Shown piece after piece: positions 27,981 through 38,151 of a DNA stretch of 59,355 nucleotides. Source of the DNA: Oceanospirillaceae bacterium (GTDB lineage: Bacteria > Pseudomonadota > Gammaproteobacteria > Pseudomonadales > Balneatricaceae). Location: contig JAHEDZ010000014.1 in assembly GCA_024640955.1 (NCBI GenBank), forward strand, positions 1 through 59,355, read 5' to 3'. Below the pieces are notes generated by a model. That model did no database searches and was not told where the DNA came from. It saw only the letters and a list, made by a program, of their open reading frames with translations. Positions within the stretch are counted from its first letter, which is position 1; every line of letters starts with the position of its first letter. Position numbers and translations under genes: made by a program.

Positions 27981-28832
27981 ATGGATAGCGGCGCTATTTT
28001 AAACCGGCTAAGCGAGAGTTCTCTAGAGACGATCGAACTTAATTTCGGTGAGTCCAAAACCCTGCTGACACTTCAGGGGGCACATTTGGTGAGCTATACC
28101 CAATCCGGTGTCGAGCGCCTCTGGATGAGCTCAAATTCGTTATTTGAATCGAGAAAACCGATCCGTGGAGGTGTGCCCATCTGCTGGCCTTGGTTTGGCC
28201 CGCACAGCAGTGATACCTCGCGCCCTGCCCACGGATTTGCACGCACCGCCATTTGGCAACTCCTTGAACAGAGCTCAACCAACGAGTCCGCTCTACTGCG
28301 ACTTGGGTTCAGCAGCACGGACGCTGACTACCCGCTCGAAGCCGAGTATCAGATCGAGTTGACCGAGCACTCACTCGAGATGCGTCTTATCACCGGCAAT
28401 GTCGGCGGGCACAGGATCGAGCTGACGGAAGCTTTGCACACCTACCTGCCAGTCAGTGACCTCGAGAACGCCTCACTGCATGGTTTAGCAGAGGTGCGGT
28501 ATGCCGATAAGCTGCGTGACTACGCACAGGCATTGGAGGATCGCAAAGCGGTCTACCTGACCGAGCCCACGGACCGAGTCTACTATGACTCCTCTGAAAA
28601 ACTTGATCTCGTCGATACGGGTACAGGCGCTACCACCGAGATTACCAAACAGGGCAGCGGCACCACCGTGGTTTGGAATGCCGGCGAGGTGATTGCAGCG
28701 GGTATGGCAGATTTGGGAGCCGAGAACTACAGAGGTTATATCTGTGTTGAGGCGGCCAATGCCTTGGAGACCGCCGTAATGCTTGAGCCAGGACAGTCCC
28801 ACACATTAATGCAGCGCCTCACCACAAGGTGA
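27981..28832 (+). CDS. D-hexose-6-phosphate mutarotase (YeaD-like)
   Basis: A 283-residue aldose-1-epimerase-fold protein. Conserved blocks are IRGGVPICWPWFG, the active-site region PAHGFAR with His, TEALHTYL, and CVEAAN with the catalytic Glu. Relatives interconvert alpha and beta anomers of glucose-6-phosphate. It is divergent from zwf, the enzyme that uses the beta anomer, and shares the intergenic region with HexR-like sites, so the context supports the assignment. AGGG lies eight bases upstream of the ATG. Confidence 0.9.
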   Translation: MDSGAILNRLSESSLETIELNFGESKTLLTLQGAHLVSYTQSGVERLWMSSNSLFESRKPIRGGVPICWPWFGPHSSDTSRPAHGFARTAIWQLLEQSSTNESALLRLGFSSTDADYPLEAEYQIELTEHSLEMRLITGNVGGHRIELTEALHTYLPVSDLENASLHGLAEVRYADKLRDYAQALEDRKAVYLTEPTDRVYYDSSEKLDLVDTGTGATTEITKQGSGTTVVWNAGEVIAAGMADLGAENYRGYICVEAANALETAVMLEPGQSHTLMQRLTTR

Positions 28833-28840
28833 AACGCCAT

Positions 28841-28935
28841 TGTACGAGCGCTCTAGTCGAAGCCTATTGCGCGACCCATCGCGAGATAGTGCGAGATATT
28901 GCGAAATAGCGCTGCGCGTTACATCGCTCGTACGA
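28841..28935. repeat. palindromic repeat with TGTACGAGCG ends (copy 2)
   Basis: TGTACGAGCG at 28841 and CGCTCGTACG ending near 28934 are near-perfect inverted ends. Internal GCGACCCA and GAAATAGCGCTGCGCG match copy 1 at 13377-13455. It lies just after the mutarotase stop. Confidence 0.75.
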
Positions 28936-28996
28936 TTTGTGGGTGATGCTGCGACGCCGCTCTCGAGCGTCAGAAGATCGTTCTTCTCCCACGAAC

Positions 28997-29024
28997 CCCG
29001 GCAGTGTGCTCCTGCACTGCCGGG
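28997..29024. other. strong hairpin without T-tract
   Basis: CCCGGCAGTG and CACTGCCGGG form a perfect ten-base-pair stem around an eight-base loop. No poly-T run follows on either strand. It could be an mRNA 3'-end structure for the mutarotase gene. Confidence 0.6.
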
Positions 29025-29045
29025 ATACAGTACGTCCATCTACAT

Positions 29046-29072
29046 AAAAAAACCGCCCTTTTTACGGGGCGG
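29046..29072 (-). terminator. rho-independent terminator of edd-eda
   Basis: CCGCCC (29053-29058) pairs with GGGCGG (29067-29072). On the minus strand seven T residues follow. It is about 70 bases past the eda stop. Confidence 0.85.
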
Positions 29073-29144
29073 CTGAAAGTGAGCGGTTGCCCGCTCGTGT
29101 TTCCACGACCATTGGAAACGAGAACTGTTTTGGCGGTGGCTCTG

Positions 29145-29780
29145 TTAGAGCGCGTTCGCCTTGGCTACGGCATCTTTTGCTAGAGCCGTGATGCCCGCCC
29201 AATCTTTGGCTTCGATCAGATCCTTAGGCACCACCCAAGAACCACCAACTACACTGACGTTTGGTAGCTTGAGGTAATCAGTAAAGTTGTTAGCGCCGAT
29301 ACCGCCTGTTGGGCAAAAACGTACGTTCGGGAATGGACCTGCGAATGCTTTCAGCGTTGGTGCACCGCCATTTGCTTCCGCCGGGAAGAACTTGAAGCAC
29401 TCAAAACCAAACTCCATGCCGCGCATCATCTCTGCAACGGTGCTGACAGCAGGAAGGTATGGCATGTTTGACTTAAGGCCCGCCTGGAAAAGCGCATCGG
29501 TCGCGCCTGGGCTGATCGCGAACTGACCGCCAGCCTCTTCAACCAACTGAAACTCTTCAGGTTTGGTGACAGTACCTGCGCCGACGATCACATCGTCGAC
29601 ATTAGCAGCGATCTGGCGGATAACATCCAACGCAGAATCAGTACGCAGAGTCACTTCCAGCACCTTCAGTCCACCGGCCTTCAATGCTTCAGCGATTGGC
29701 ACAGCATCTTCAACACGTTCAATAACCAGGACCGGCATAACCGGGGAAGTGGTTAGCAAAACTTCAGCTTGAGTACTCAT
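29145..29780 (-). CDS. eda: KDPG / KHG aldolase
   Basis: Splits 2-keto-3-deoxy-6-phosphogluconate to pyruvate and glyceraldehyde-3-phosphate, the last step of the Entner-Doudoroff pathway. 211 residues, family length. The catalytic Glu is in VLEVTLRT and the Schiff-base Lys in ECFKFFPAE; GAGTVTKPEE and CPTGGIGANN are the phosphate-binding loops. It lies 14 bases downstream of edd, same operon, and is followed by a clear terminator. Confidence 0.96.
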   Translation of the reverse strand: MSTQAEVLLTTSPVMPVLVIERVEDAVPIAEALKAGGLKVLEVTLRTDSALDVIRQIAANVDDVIVGAGTVTKPEEFQLVEEAGGQFAISPGATDALFQAGLKSNMPYLPAVSTVAEMMRGMEFGFECFKFFPAEANGGAPTLKAFAGPFPNVRFCPTGGIGANNFTDYLKLPNVSVVGGSWVVPKDLIEAKDWAGITALAKDAVAKANAL

Positions 29781-29794
29781 ATCAACTCCTGGTG

Positions 29795-31630
29795 TTAGCC
29801 CTGCGGGCCGGCTTCATAGCCAAATAGGAAACTAGCGCCCTGCTCTGCACCGCCCGCCATTTGGCGTGCCGCACCGAACATCTCGCGCCCCATACCCCAG
29901 TGGTATGGCTTAAGGTCAGCGGTGGCCGCTTCACGCGCTGCCAACTCTTCATCACTGACTTTCAAAATCAATTCACCGGTGTTTACGTCCAGGCGGATGA
30001 TATCACCCTCCTGAACCTTGGCGATCATACCGCCATTCAGCGCCTCAGGCGTCAGATGGATAGCTGCAGGCACCTTGCCTGAAGCACCTGACATACGGCC
30101 ATCAGTCACAAGGCCCACTTTGTAGCCCTTGTCTAGCAGAGAACCCAGCAGAGGTGTCAGCTTGTGCAGCTCTGGCATGCCCATGGCCGCAGGACCTTGG
30201 AAGCGCACAACGACAACACAGTCACGCGACAGGTCACCGGCATCGAAACGCTTTTGAATATCGTTCTGGTCATGCACAACAATCGCAGGACCCTCAATTA
30301 CACGGTTCTCGTCCTTAACGGCCGACACCTTGATCACCGAGCGACCCAGATTACCTTTTAGCAGGCGCAAACCACCGTTGCTGGAGAACGGCTTGGAGAC
30401 CGTTGCCACAACCTCAGGATCGAGTGAAGCCTCAGGCCCGTCACGCCAAATAAGCTTGTCGCCCTCAAGGAATGGCTCAGCCGTGTAGTCTGCCAGCCCC
30501 TCGCCTTTGATAGTCAAAACGTCACCGTGGATCAGACCCGCTGATAGCAGCTCACGGAACAGCAGCGACATACCGCCAGCCGCCTGGAAGTGGTTAATGT
30601 CCGCACTTCCGTTCGGGTAAATCCGTGTTAGCAGAGGTACTGTATCTGAAAGTTCAGAGAAGTCGTCCCAGTTAACAATCACGCCCGCCGCGCGAGCCAT
30701 GGCAACAAGGTGCATCGTATGGTTGGTTGAACCGCCGGTCGCTAACAGTGCCACGATGCCATTCACGATCGCCTTTTCGTCGATCACCTTGTAAAGTGGA
30801 CGGTAGTCAGAACCCAGATCAGTGATACGGCACACCTGCTCGGCTGCTGCTTTGGTCAGCTCGTCGCGCAGTGGTGTGTTTGGATTAATGAACGAAGAGC
30901 CCGGCAGATGCAGACCCATCGCTTCCATAAGCAACTGGTTTGAGTTTGCCGTACCGTAGAAAGTACAGGTGCCAGCACCGTGGTAAGAGTCCATCTCGCA
31001 CTGCAGCAGCGCATCACGGCCGACTTTACCCTCAGCATACTCCTGTCGAATACGTGCCTTCTCTTTGTTGGGCAGACCGCTTGGCATTGGACCCGCAGGT
31101 ACAAACACCCAAGGCAGATGGCCAAAGCTCAGCGCGCCCATCAACAGACCCGGAACAATCTTGTCACACACACCCAGCGCCAGCGCACCATCAAACATAT
31201 TGTGCGACATACCGACAGCCGTCGCCATAGCGATAGTGTCACGGCTGAACAGGCTAAGATCCATACCCGGCTGACCCTGAGTGACACCGTCACACATTGC
31301 TGGCACACCGCCAGCAAACTGTGCGGTAGAGCCCATGGCCTTTACAGCCTCTTTGATCAGCGCAGGAAAGCTTTCAAACGGCTGGTGCGCCGAGAGCATA
31401 TCGTTGTAAGAGCTGATGATGGCAATATTAGCGGCGTCCATCATCTTCAGAGAATCTTTCTCTTCAGCACCACAAGCGGCAAAGCCGTGAGCCAGGTTGC
31501 CACAAGAGAGCACCGAGCGCTGAACTTTGGAGTTACGTGCTGCCTCCATTCGAGCAACATAATCTGCGCGTGTGTCGCGGCTGCGCTCCTGAATGCGGGC
31601 GGTAATCTCAGCGATTCTGGCGTTAATCAC
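29795..31630 (-). CDS. edd: 6-phosphogluconate dehydratase
   Basis: Dehydrates 6-phosphogluconate to KDPG. A 611-residue protein of the IlvD/Edd family. The iron-sulfur cysteines are expected in the conserved [29 protein letters not shown] and [16 protein letters not shown] segments, all present. The C-terminal [20 protein letters not shown] is also typical, and its length separates it from IlvD (about 560). It is the first gene of edd-eda, with a good HexR-like operator 42 bases upstream. Confidence 0.97.
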   Translation of the reverse strand: MINARIAEITARIQERSRDTRADYVARMEAARNSKVQRSVLSCGNLAHGFAACGAEEKDSLKMMDAANIAIISSYNDMLSAHQPFESFPALIKEAVKAMGSTAQFAGGVPAMCDGVTQGQPGMDLSLFSRDTIAMATAVGMSHNMFDGALALGVCDKIVPGLLMGALSFGHLPWVFVPAGPMPSGLPNKEKARIRQEYAEGKVGRDALLQCEMDSYHGAGTCTFYGTANSNQLLMEAMGLHLPGSSFINPNTPLRDELTKAAAEQVCRITDLGSDYRPLYKVIDEKAIVNGIVALLATGGSTNHTMHLVAMARAAGVIVNWDDFSELSDTVPLLTRIYPNGSADINHFQAAGGMSLLFRELLSAGLIHGDVLTIKGEGLADYTAEPFLEGDKLIWRDGPEASLDPEVVATVSKPFSSNGGLRLLKGNLGRSVIKVSAVKDENRVIEGPAIVVHDQNDIQKRFDAGDLSRDCVVVVRFQGPAAMGMPELHKLTPLLGSLLDKGYKVGLVTDGRMSGASGKVPAAIHLTPEALNGGMIAKVQEGDIIRLDVNTGELILKVSDEELAAREAATADLKPYHWGMGREMFGAARQMAGGAEQGASFLFGYEAGPQG

Positions 31631-31671
31631 TCTAAATTCCTCTGAATCACGACAAGCGTGTTTAATTGTTC

Positions 31672-31686
31672 CGTAATTTAGTTACA
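31672..31686. promoter_or_regulatory. candidate HexR operator of edd-eda
   Basis: cGTAATTTAGTTACa keeps both GTAAT and GTTAC halves of the HexR consensus TGTAAT-WWW-ATTACA. It is centred about 49 bases upstream of the edd ATG. A second short palindrome, ATTACGTAAT, is at 31731-31740. This is the best of the three candidates in the window. Confidence 0.6.
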
Positions 31687-31746
31687 TATTAACGGTCATT
31701 ACCGAATGGAACAACAGGAATTTTAATGGAATTACGTAATTTTTAG

Positions 31747-31783
31747 AAAAAAATACAAAAAGAGACGCTGTCGATGCGTCTCT
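31747..31783 (-). terminator. rho-independent terminator of the second hybrid kinase
   Basis: AGAGACGC (31761-31768) and GCGTCTCT (31776-31783) form a perfect eight-base-pair stem with a seven-base loop. On the minus strand it is followed by TTTT and, three bases later, seven more T. It lies 22 bases past the kinase stop and separates the kinase from the edd promoter. Confidence 0.9.
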
Positions 31784-31784
31784 T

Positions 31785-31803
31785 GTAGGAGCCGAGCGGG
31801 AGA
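31785..31803. repeat. truncated REP-like head next to the kinase stop
   Basis: GTAGGAGCCGAGCGGG begins at 31785, between the terminator stem and the kinase stop (31805). Only the 5' part of the REP unit is recognisable, so this is a weak call. Confidence 0.35.
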
Positions 31804-31804
31804 A

Positions 31805-33478
31805 TTAGCTCATTTGCGAAGCTTTCTTACGAACGGCTTCGATTTGTTGAATCAGGTCGGCCTTAAGATAGGGCTTTCCGACGACAGCCGCGAACCCAGC
31901 TTTAAGATAGGCATCGACATCCTCTTTCATCACGTTAGCCGTGCAGGCAACCACCGGTGCACCGTACTGCACAGACCTAAGTGAACGCAGCGCCTCAAAA
32001 CCATCCATAATCGGCATCCGAATATCCATCAATATCAAGTCATAGGAGTGCTTCAATGCGGCAGCGACACCTGCTTTACCGTCTACCGCCTCGTCAATTT
32101 GATATGGAGTATCCTTAAGCATCGCTCTGCACAGCATGCGATTGGTCATCACATCATCCACCAGCAGTATTCGCGCTTTAGACAACTCTTCAGGACTCAC
32201 TGTATTGTGCTCTTGTATGGATCTTTGATCTGTTTGAGCCAGTTGCAGACAGACCCTAAACTCAGTACCACTACCCAGATTCGACTCAACACTCACGGAG
32301 CCTCCCATCAACTCAATGAGCGCTTTTGTGATAGCAAGCCCAAGACCCGTGCCGAAACGTTCAGTGAATCGAGCCGCTTCAACCTGTTCGAATGACTCAA
32401 ATATCAGTTCAAGCTTCTCCTGAGGGATGCCCACCCCGGTGTCAACCACACGAAACACAAGCTCTTCGGCGCCAACACCTTGCTCAACAAAGAGCTCAAC
32501 TCTGCCCGTTTCAGTAAATTTGATTGCGTTTGAAAGCAGGTTGCGAAGTATCTGAGTGATCGCCTTAGCGTCAGCCAAGCGGTGTGTACCAGCAACGGAC
32601 TCGTCGATGTGAATCTGAAGGCCAATATTCTTTGATTCAGCGATCGGCAGCGACTCAGCTATCACCTGATTCGAAAGGGCCACTATGTTCGTCGGTTCAA
32701 CGTATAGGTTGAGCTTCCCTTCGGAAATCTTGGCCAGATCCAGCACGTCATTGACGATACCGATCACAGAGCGGTAGCTCCCCATCGCAACGTCTATGTA
32801 TCGGTGGACCACGTCGGGATCCTGCGCCTCGCTTTTAATGACCTGCAGCGAGCCAAATATGCCGTTGAGTGGCGTACGGATCTCATGCGAGACATTGGCG
32901 AGAAAGTCAGATTTTGCTCGATTAGCAACCTCAAGACGACTGTTCACCTCTTCTATTTTGGCAATAGAGCGACTGTAGAGCCCGAGCAATCTATCAACCA
33001 GAAGCCAGATAAGAAGATCGGCAACCAGCATTCGGACAGCGACCGGCATGTTCTCTGGCGACCAGACAGCAGCCGCAATAGGGGTGAGCACAACCAGTAC
33101 CGAGCTCACACGAGCGTACTGCTTGGTCATCCCTACATAGCAGTAGGTTATGATTAACGGCCCTTGTAACAGAGCATAGTCAGCTCCCGCGACACTCGTC
33201 ACTTCGTATAACGTAAAGCTGAAATAGCCGGCAAAAAGCAGATAAGCAGATGCTTCAAAGGCAACCGAGTCCGGTTTCGAGAAAAAGGCGAAGCCCGCGT
33301 AACCTGACAGAAATACTAACAGCGCAACTTTGCCTTGACTGAACTCTTGAAACAGCAGGTTGACAACACCCAGTGCAAACGCTGCGACGGCAACAAGCGC
33401 CAAAACAGTGCGCAAAGTGGCTATTTTAAAACGTTGCAGCTCACTGTCTTGCGAAGAGAGCTCAAGAGAAATAGACAT
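31805..33478 (-). CDS. membrane hybrid histidine kinase / response regulator
   Basis: 557 residues from ATG 33478; GTG 33502 would add eight residues and has no ribosome site. About five or six hydrophobic helices span residues 20-165 and form a membrane sensor without a periplasmic domain. Then come a short coiled coil, HisKA with His198 (ANVSHEIRTPLNG), HATPase (LLSNAIKFT, DTGVGI, GTGLGLAI) and a receiver with Asp485 (LILMDIRMPIMDG). No DNA-binding output is present, so an HPt protein or a protein target must lie elsewhere. It sits downstream of fhs and upstream of edd. Whether it senses sugars is not shown. Confidence 0.9.
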   Translation of the reverse strand: MSISLELSSQDSELQRFKIATLRTVLALVAVAAFALGVVNLLFQEFSQGKVALLVFLSGYAGFAFFSKPDSVAFEASAYLLFAGYFSFTLYEVTSVAGADYALLQGPLIITYCYVGMTKQYARVSSVLVVLTPIAAAVWSPENMPVAVRMLVADLLIWLLVDRLLGLYSRSIAKIEEVNSRLEVANRAKSDFLANVSHEIRTPLNGIFGSLQVIKSEAQDPDVVHRYIDVAMGSYRSVIGIVNDVLDLAKISEGKLNLYVEPTNIVALSNQVIAESLPIAESKNIGLQIHIDESVAGTHRLADAKAITQILRNLLSNAIKFTETGRVELFVEQGVGAEELVFRVVDTGVGIPQEKLELIFESFEQVEAARFTERFGTGLGLAITKALIELMGGSVSVESNLGSGTEFRVCLQLAQTDQRSIQEHNTVSPEELSKARILLVDDVMTNRMLCRAMLKDTPYQIDEAVDGKAGVAAALKHSYDLILMDIRMPIMDGFEALRSLRSVQYGAPVVACTANVMKEDVDAYLKAGFAAVVGKPYLKADLIQQIEAVRKKASQMS

Positions 33479-33565
33479 CAGATCACCAAAGTTAGACAAC
33501 ACCTGATATTTTTATCAGCAAAGTTCATGCCATTATTTGGATAATCTATTGTCCGGTCTCGAGGA

Positions 33566-35233
33566 TTAAAACAGCCCCTCTATCTCGCCATCTTTATTGA
33601 GAAAAATGCTCTCAGCAGCAGGCTTACGCGGTAGCCCCGGCATGGTCATAATGTCACCGCAGATTACCACGATAAACTCTGCCCCTGCCGCCAAGCGCAC
33701 CTCCCGCACCGGTACCACATGATGGCTGGGCGCACCCATCAACTGCGGATCGGTTGAGAAAGAATACTGTGTTTTAGCCATACAAACAGGGAAGTGACCA
33801 AAACCGGCCTCTTGCAGCGATTTAAACTGCGCCCGTACTTTTTTATCAGCAATCAGGTCATCCGCGTCGTACAAGGTACGGGCCACGTGACGAGCCTTCT
33901 CCCAGAGGGTGACACCATCATCGTATAGCGTTCTGAACTGTGCCGCACCTGACTCGGCAATGGCAACGACGGCATGAGCCAGCGCCTCTGCTCCAGCTCC
34001 ACCATCGCGCCAATGAGTTGCTGAGATGCACTGCACGTTGAACTGCTTGCAGAAGGCCTCTACAGCCGCCTGCTCTGCCTCGGTATCGGCATCAAAATGG
34101 TTTATAGCGACCACCACCGGTACGCCAAACTGCCCCATATTACGGATATGACGGCCAAGATTTTCACACCCTTTTACAACAGCCTCTACGTTTTCCGATG
34201 ACAGCGCATCTTTAGCAACACCCCCGTGCATCTTAAGCGCACGTATTGTCGCAACCAGGACTGCCGCGTCGGGCTGCAGCTCGGCTTTGCGACACTTAAT
34301 ATTAAAGAATTTTTCTGCCCCAAGATCCGCACCGAAACCCGCTTCTGTCACAACGTAATCTGCCAGTTTCAGCGCTGTCTTAGTTGCGATAACCGAGTTA
34401 CAGCCGTGCGCGATGTTGGCGAAAGGACCGCCGTGAATAAACGCGGGATTGTTCTCCAGTGTCTGCACAAGGTTCGGCAAGAACGCGTCTTTAAGCACCG
34501 CCGTCATCGCACCTTCTGCATTAATATCACGCGCATGCACCGGGTCTCCGCTGCGAGTGTAGCCGACGATGATGTTACCCAGACGCTGGGTTAGATCCTC
34601 ATAGGACTGGGCCAAGCAGAGAATCGCCATCACCTCAGAGGCAACGGTGATATCAAAGCCACCTTCGCGCGGGATTCCGTTGGGCGTGCCGCCTAAGCCG
34701 ATCAAGATATCGCGCAGAGCGCGGTCATTCATATCGACAACACGACGCCAAGTGATACGACGCGGGTCGATACCCGTTGGATTCTCCCACTGCAACTGGT
34801 TATCGATCATTGCAGACAAGAGGTTGTTGGCCACGGAGATCGCATGAAAGTCGCCGGTGAAGTGAAGATTGATATCCTCCATCGGCACAACTTGCGCCTG
34901 GCCGCCCCCAGCAGCACCACCCTTCATACCAAAACAGGGGCCCAGGCTCGGCTCGCGCAAGCAGGTGATGGTCTTCTGGCCGATACGGTTGAGCGCATCG
35001 CCAAGCCCAACAGACGTCGTGGTTTTACCCTCGCCCGCTGGGGTGGGAGACATCGCCGTTACAAGCACCAGCTTACCCGACTGACGGTCTGCGATTGAGC
35101 GAATATATTCACTGCGAATCTTAGCCTTGTCGTGTCCGTAAGGGATCAGTTGATCGGTCGGAATGCCGAGCTGCTCGCCGATCTCCTGAATGGATTTGAG
35201 TTTTGCAGCGCGTGCTATTGAGATATCGCTCAT
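33566..35233 (-). CDS. fhs: formate-tetrahydrofolate ligase
   Basis: ATP-dependent synthesis of 10-formyltetrahydrofolate from formate. 555 residues, full length. Signatures are the ATP site [18 protein letters not shown] (about residues 64-81), [21 protein letters not shown] and the [15 protein letters not shown] segment near the C-terminus. It is a single gene; no folD or glycine-cleavage genes are adjacent. It gives the cell a route from formate into one-carbon metabolism. Confidence 0.97.
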   Translation of the reverse strand: MSDISIARAAKLKSIQEIGEQLGIPTDQLIPYGHDKAKIRSEYIRSIADRQSGKLVLVTAMSPTPAGEGKTTTSVGLGDALNRIGQKTITCLREPSLGPCFGMKGGAAGGGQAQVVPMEDINLHFTGDFHAISVANNLLSAMIDNQLQWENPTGIDPRRITWRRVVDMNDRALRDILIGLGGTPNGIPREGGFDITVASEVMAILCLAQSYEDLTQRLGNIIVGYTRSGDPVHARDINAEGAMTAVLKDAFLPNLVQTLENNPAFIHGGPFANIAHGCNSVIATKTALKLADYVVTEAGFGADLGAEKFFNIKCRKAELQPDAAVLVATIRALKMHGGVAKDALSSENVEAVVKGCENLGRHIRNMGQFGVPVVVAINHFDADTEAEQAAVEAFCKQFNVQCISATHWRDGGAGAEALAHAVVAIAESGAAQFRTLYDDGVTLWEKARHVARTLYDADDLIADKKVRAQFKSLQEAGFGHFPVCMAKTQYSFSTDPQLMGAPSHHVVPVREVRLAAGAEFIVVICGDIMTMPGLPRKPAAESIFLNKDGEIEGLF

Positions 35234-35422
35234 GGTTTAAACCTTGTTCTAATTTTTTTCTCAATAAAGCGCTGATATCGCATCGGGTCAAGTTATTGAT
35301 TTGATCGGCGTGAAGTTGCGCAAAAATCTGTCGTTCACAGTAACAATCATCAATAATGAGGGTCTCAGCTCAGTCACACAGACCTATTTCAACCGAACGG
35401 ATCTCAGTCAAGGAGCTTATCC

Positions 35423-36472
35423 ATGCCCCCATCAACCATGCGCGCTGTACTTCTGACCGGCCACGGAGGTTACGACAAACTCGATTACCGGACCGATCAC
35501 CCAGTGCCACAACCACTCGCCACAGAGGTAGTGATTCGCGTTTCGGCGGCGGGCGTTAACAATACCGACATTAATACCCGAATCGGCTGGTACTCTAAAA
35601 ACGAAAACGCGAGCGAGGATGCTGGTTGGGGGGGCTCAGCACTGCAGCTTCCGCGTATTCAAGGTGCTGATGTCTGCGGCGAAATTGTAGCTGTAGGCCA
35701 AGGTGTTGATACTGCGCGTATTGGAGAGCGCATCATTGTAGAGCCGAGTCTGCACGAGGCGGCCGGAGAGCCACTAGACACGCCTTGGTACTTCGGCTCT
35801 GAGTGTGACGGCGGCTTTGCCGAGTACACAAAAGTGGCAGCACGTTATGCCCACAAAATCGAGACTGAACTGAGTGATATTGAACTCGCCTCTCTCCCCT
35901 GCTCCTACTCAACGGCAGAGAATCTAATGACTCGCGCGTCGGTTGGGCCGCAAGATATTGTGCTGGTGACAGGCGCTTCTGGCGGTGTTGGCTCTGCCGC
36001 CGTACAACTGGCTAAGGCGCGTGGCGCAACCGTAATCGCTCAAACACAGAGCACCAAAGCTGCCCAGTTGCTGGCGATTGGTGCAGACCGATGCATCGAT
36101 CGTAGCGACAATCTTGTGGCGACTATGGGCCAGAATAGTGTGACGGTGGTGATCGATCTTGTGGCCGGAAGCACTTTCCCACAGCTGCTCGAGGTTCTCA
36201 AACCTCGGGGCCGCTATGCAGTCTCTGGGGCAATTGGTGGCCCCATTGTCGAACTGGATGTACGCACACTCTATCTCAAAGATCTGAGTTTCTTCGGCGG
36301 TACGATTATCGATGCCGCGGTGTTCCCCAACTTAGTTAAACGCATTGAGTCTGGTGATATCAAACCGCTTGTTGCGCAGACCTTCGCGCTTAAAGATATT
36401 GAGCAAGCACAGGAGGCCTTTTTACGAAAGGCACACATCGGCAAAATTGTCCTGCGAGTCAAACAGAGCTGA
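35423..36472 (+). CDS. medium-chain oxidoreductase (quinone oxidoreductase-like MDR)
   Basis: A protein of 349 residues from ATG 35423 (AAGGAG seven bases upstream). It has a GroES-like N-terminal domain, then the NADPH-binding GASGGVGSAAVQLAKARGA. The zinc-ligand pattern of alcohol dehydrogenases is missing, so this belongs to the zinc-free quinone oxidoreductase / enoyl reductase branch. The insertion around residues 55-75 (WYSKNENASEDAGWGG) is found in some zinc-free MDR proteins. The stop overlaps the next gene start by one base (TGATG), so it is coupled to the FAN1-like gene. A functional link to repair is not obvious; detoxifying reactive carbonyls or quinones is a guess. Confidence 0.85.
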   Translation: MPPSTMRAVLLTGHGGYDKLDYRTDHPVPQPLATEVVIRVSAAGVNNTDINTRIGWYSKNENASEDAGWGGSALQLPRIQGADVCGEIVAVGQGVDTARIGERIIVEPSLHEAAGEPLDTPWYFGSECDGGFAEYTKVAARYAHKIETELSDIELASLPCSYSTAENLMTRASVGPQDIVLVTGASGGVGSAAVQLAKARGATVIAQTQSTKAAQLLAIGADRCIDRSDNLVATMGQNSVTVVIDLVAGSTFPQLLEVLKPRGRYAVSGAIGGPIVELDVRTLYLKDLSFFGGTIIDAAVFPNLVKRIESGDIKPLVAQTFALKDIEQAQEAFLRKAHIGKIVLRVKQS

Positions 36473-38151
36473 TGGCTAGCACCCAGAACAACACTCCGGT
36501 TGCCGCTTCGCTGGAGAACCCGCTCTACTACCTAGAGAACGCGCGAACACTGATCAGTTGGGTGCGACAGTTGCACGCAGACCTCCTGACGGCTGATGAA
36601 CTGAGATCATTGGATGGCCTGCTAGCCGCTCCGACCGATGCACAGGCGCTACTGATACGTATGGTGATGCGCACCCAGACGCTTTACCGCGCACAACAAC
36701 TGGAGCACTACGCCGAGATCAATACGGCCGTACCCGAGCTGCTGCATAAGCTCGAGTCACTTGGGCTGGTTGAGCTGGAACCCAAGGTACCCAGTGACCA
36801 ACTCGCTGACCTGTTGAACCGGGAAGAGCTGCTCGAGGTTCACAACCGTTTCATCACCAAGGCACTACCTAAGAGCGCATCCAAGGGACGCATTAAAGAG
36901 TCATTGGCAACGCACGAGCTTCCCTCGATGAGCTTGGCAAATTGGCTGAGCAGCAATGCGCCTAGCGCCGCCTTAACATGCCAACCTCTTTTCGATCGTC
37001 TGCGACTAATGTTCTTCGGTAACTTGCGTCAGAGCTGGAGCGAATTTGTTGTCACCGAGCTGGGTTATTTTAACTATGAACCGGTTGAACTAACGCAAGC
37101 GAGTCGCGCTTTCCATCAACGCGAAGAGGTGGACCAGTACCTCGCCCTCAATACCCTTTATGAGTTGAGCGAGTCACTTGAACTGACTGAGCGTATCGAG
37201 CTAGCACGCAGCATAGAGCCCATCAATGACTGGATCGGCGGGCGTTATGCGCGGCTGATTTTTGGCCTCGGCCAAGAGGCTGAGCGCGCTGGCGAGACTC
37301 AAACCGCACTTAATCTCTACCGTATATCGGGGCTCGGTGACGCACTGATCCGCGAGCTTCGCGTCATGGAGAAGCACGCCCCACCCGAAGCGGTGCAGCA
37401 ACGCCTGGCGCTCGCTGAACCGCGTTCGCTAACCCCTCTACATCAGCTCTCTATCGCTCGCGTTGAATCCCGCATATCAAAGAAGCTCGGCAGCCCTAAA
37501 GCTGCGCCCAAACTGCGCTCACCTGAAGAGTTCAAAATCAGCATCCCGCGCCCGGATCAGTGCGTCGAGCTGGGTACAGCCCAAGCGCTTGGCACACCCG
37601 ACACCCCAATTGCCTATGTAGAGAACTGTCTGATTAACTCGCTGTTCGGACTACTTTTTTGGGATGCGCTTTACGCGCCAGTGCCCGGCGCTTTTTTCCA
37701 CCCTTTTCAGTCACACCCCGCCGACCTTTACCGCTCTGCGTTCAAAGCGAGGCGCCAAGCACAACTGTATACCGCTTGGGCCGCGCTGGATGACGGCAGC
37801 TATGCAGAGCAGATATTCGAGTGCTACGAGAACAAGCGCGGTATCACCAACGCCTTCATACACTGGTCAGTTATTACACCTGAGCTGCTCGGACTGGCAC
37901 TCAAACTGATTCCTGCTGAGCACCTGCGTCTGATTTTTGAGCGTCTACTGAGCGATATCCGCACCCATCGCAGCGGGTTCCCTGACCTGATTCAGTTTGA
38001 TATCGCAGCGCAGAGCTACAAGTTAATTGAGGTTAAGGGCCCCGGAGATCGCTTGCAGGACAACCAGAAGCTCTGGCTAGATTACTTCGTGGAGCATCAG
38101 ATACCCTGCTCGGTCTGCTGGGTGACTTGGAGCGATAGCGTTGATGAGTGA
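36472..38151 (+). CDS. FAN1-like VRR-NUC structure-specific nuclease
   Basis: 559 residues. The C-terminal VRR-NUC domain carries the PD-(D/E)xK residues Asp505 (GFPDLIQFD), Glu520 and Lys522 (LIEVKGPGD), followed by Gln532. The preceding part has the helical and TPR-like layout of bacterial FAN1 homologues (about 550 residues in Pseudomonas). FAN1 is a 5'-flap endonuclease/exonuclease that unhooks interstrand crosslinks. The start overlaps the MDR gene stop, and the stop overlaps the downstream helicase gene by eight bases. Translational coupling suggests that nuclease and helicase work together. Confidence 0.92.
   Translation: MASTQNNTPVAASLENPLYYLENARTLISWVRQLHADLLTADELRSLDGLLAAPTDAQALLIRMVMRTQTLYRAQQLEHYAEINTAVPELLHKLESLGLVELEPKVPSDQLADLLNREELLEVHNRFITKALPKSASKGRIKESLATHELPSMSLANWLSSNAPSAALTCQPLFDRLRLMFFGNLRQSWSEFVVTELGYFNYEPVELTQASRAFHQREEVDQYLALNTLYELSESLELTERIELARSIEPINDWIGGRYARLIFGLGQEAERAGETQTALNLYRISGLGDALIRELRVMEKHAPPEAVQQRLALAEPRSLTPLHQLSIARVESRISKKLGSPKAAPKLRSPEEFKISIPRPDQCVELGTAQALGTPDTPIAYVENCLINSLFGLLFWDALYAPVPGAFFHPFQSHPADLYRSAFKARRQAQLYTAWAALDDGSYAEQIFECYENKRGITNAFIHWSVITPELLGLALKLIPAEHLRLIFERLLSDIRTHRSGFPDLIQFDIAAQSYKLIEVKGPGDRLQDNQKLWLDYFVEHQIPCSVCWVTWSDSVDE

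Noticed and set aside
31731-31740. ATTACGTAAT as a second HexR operator for edd
   Set aside because: It is palindromic but lacks the three-base centre of the consensus and lies well upstream; it may be chance in AT-rich sequence.
33503-33518. CTGATA-TTTT-TATCAG hairpin between fhs and the 31805 kinase gene
   Set aside because: A weak A/T-rich stem with no T-tract in the direction of fhs; not called a terminator.
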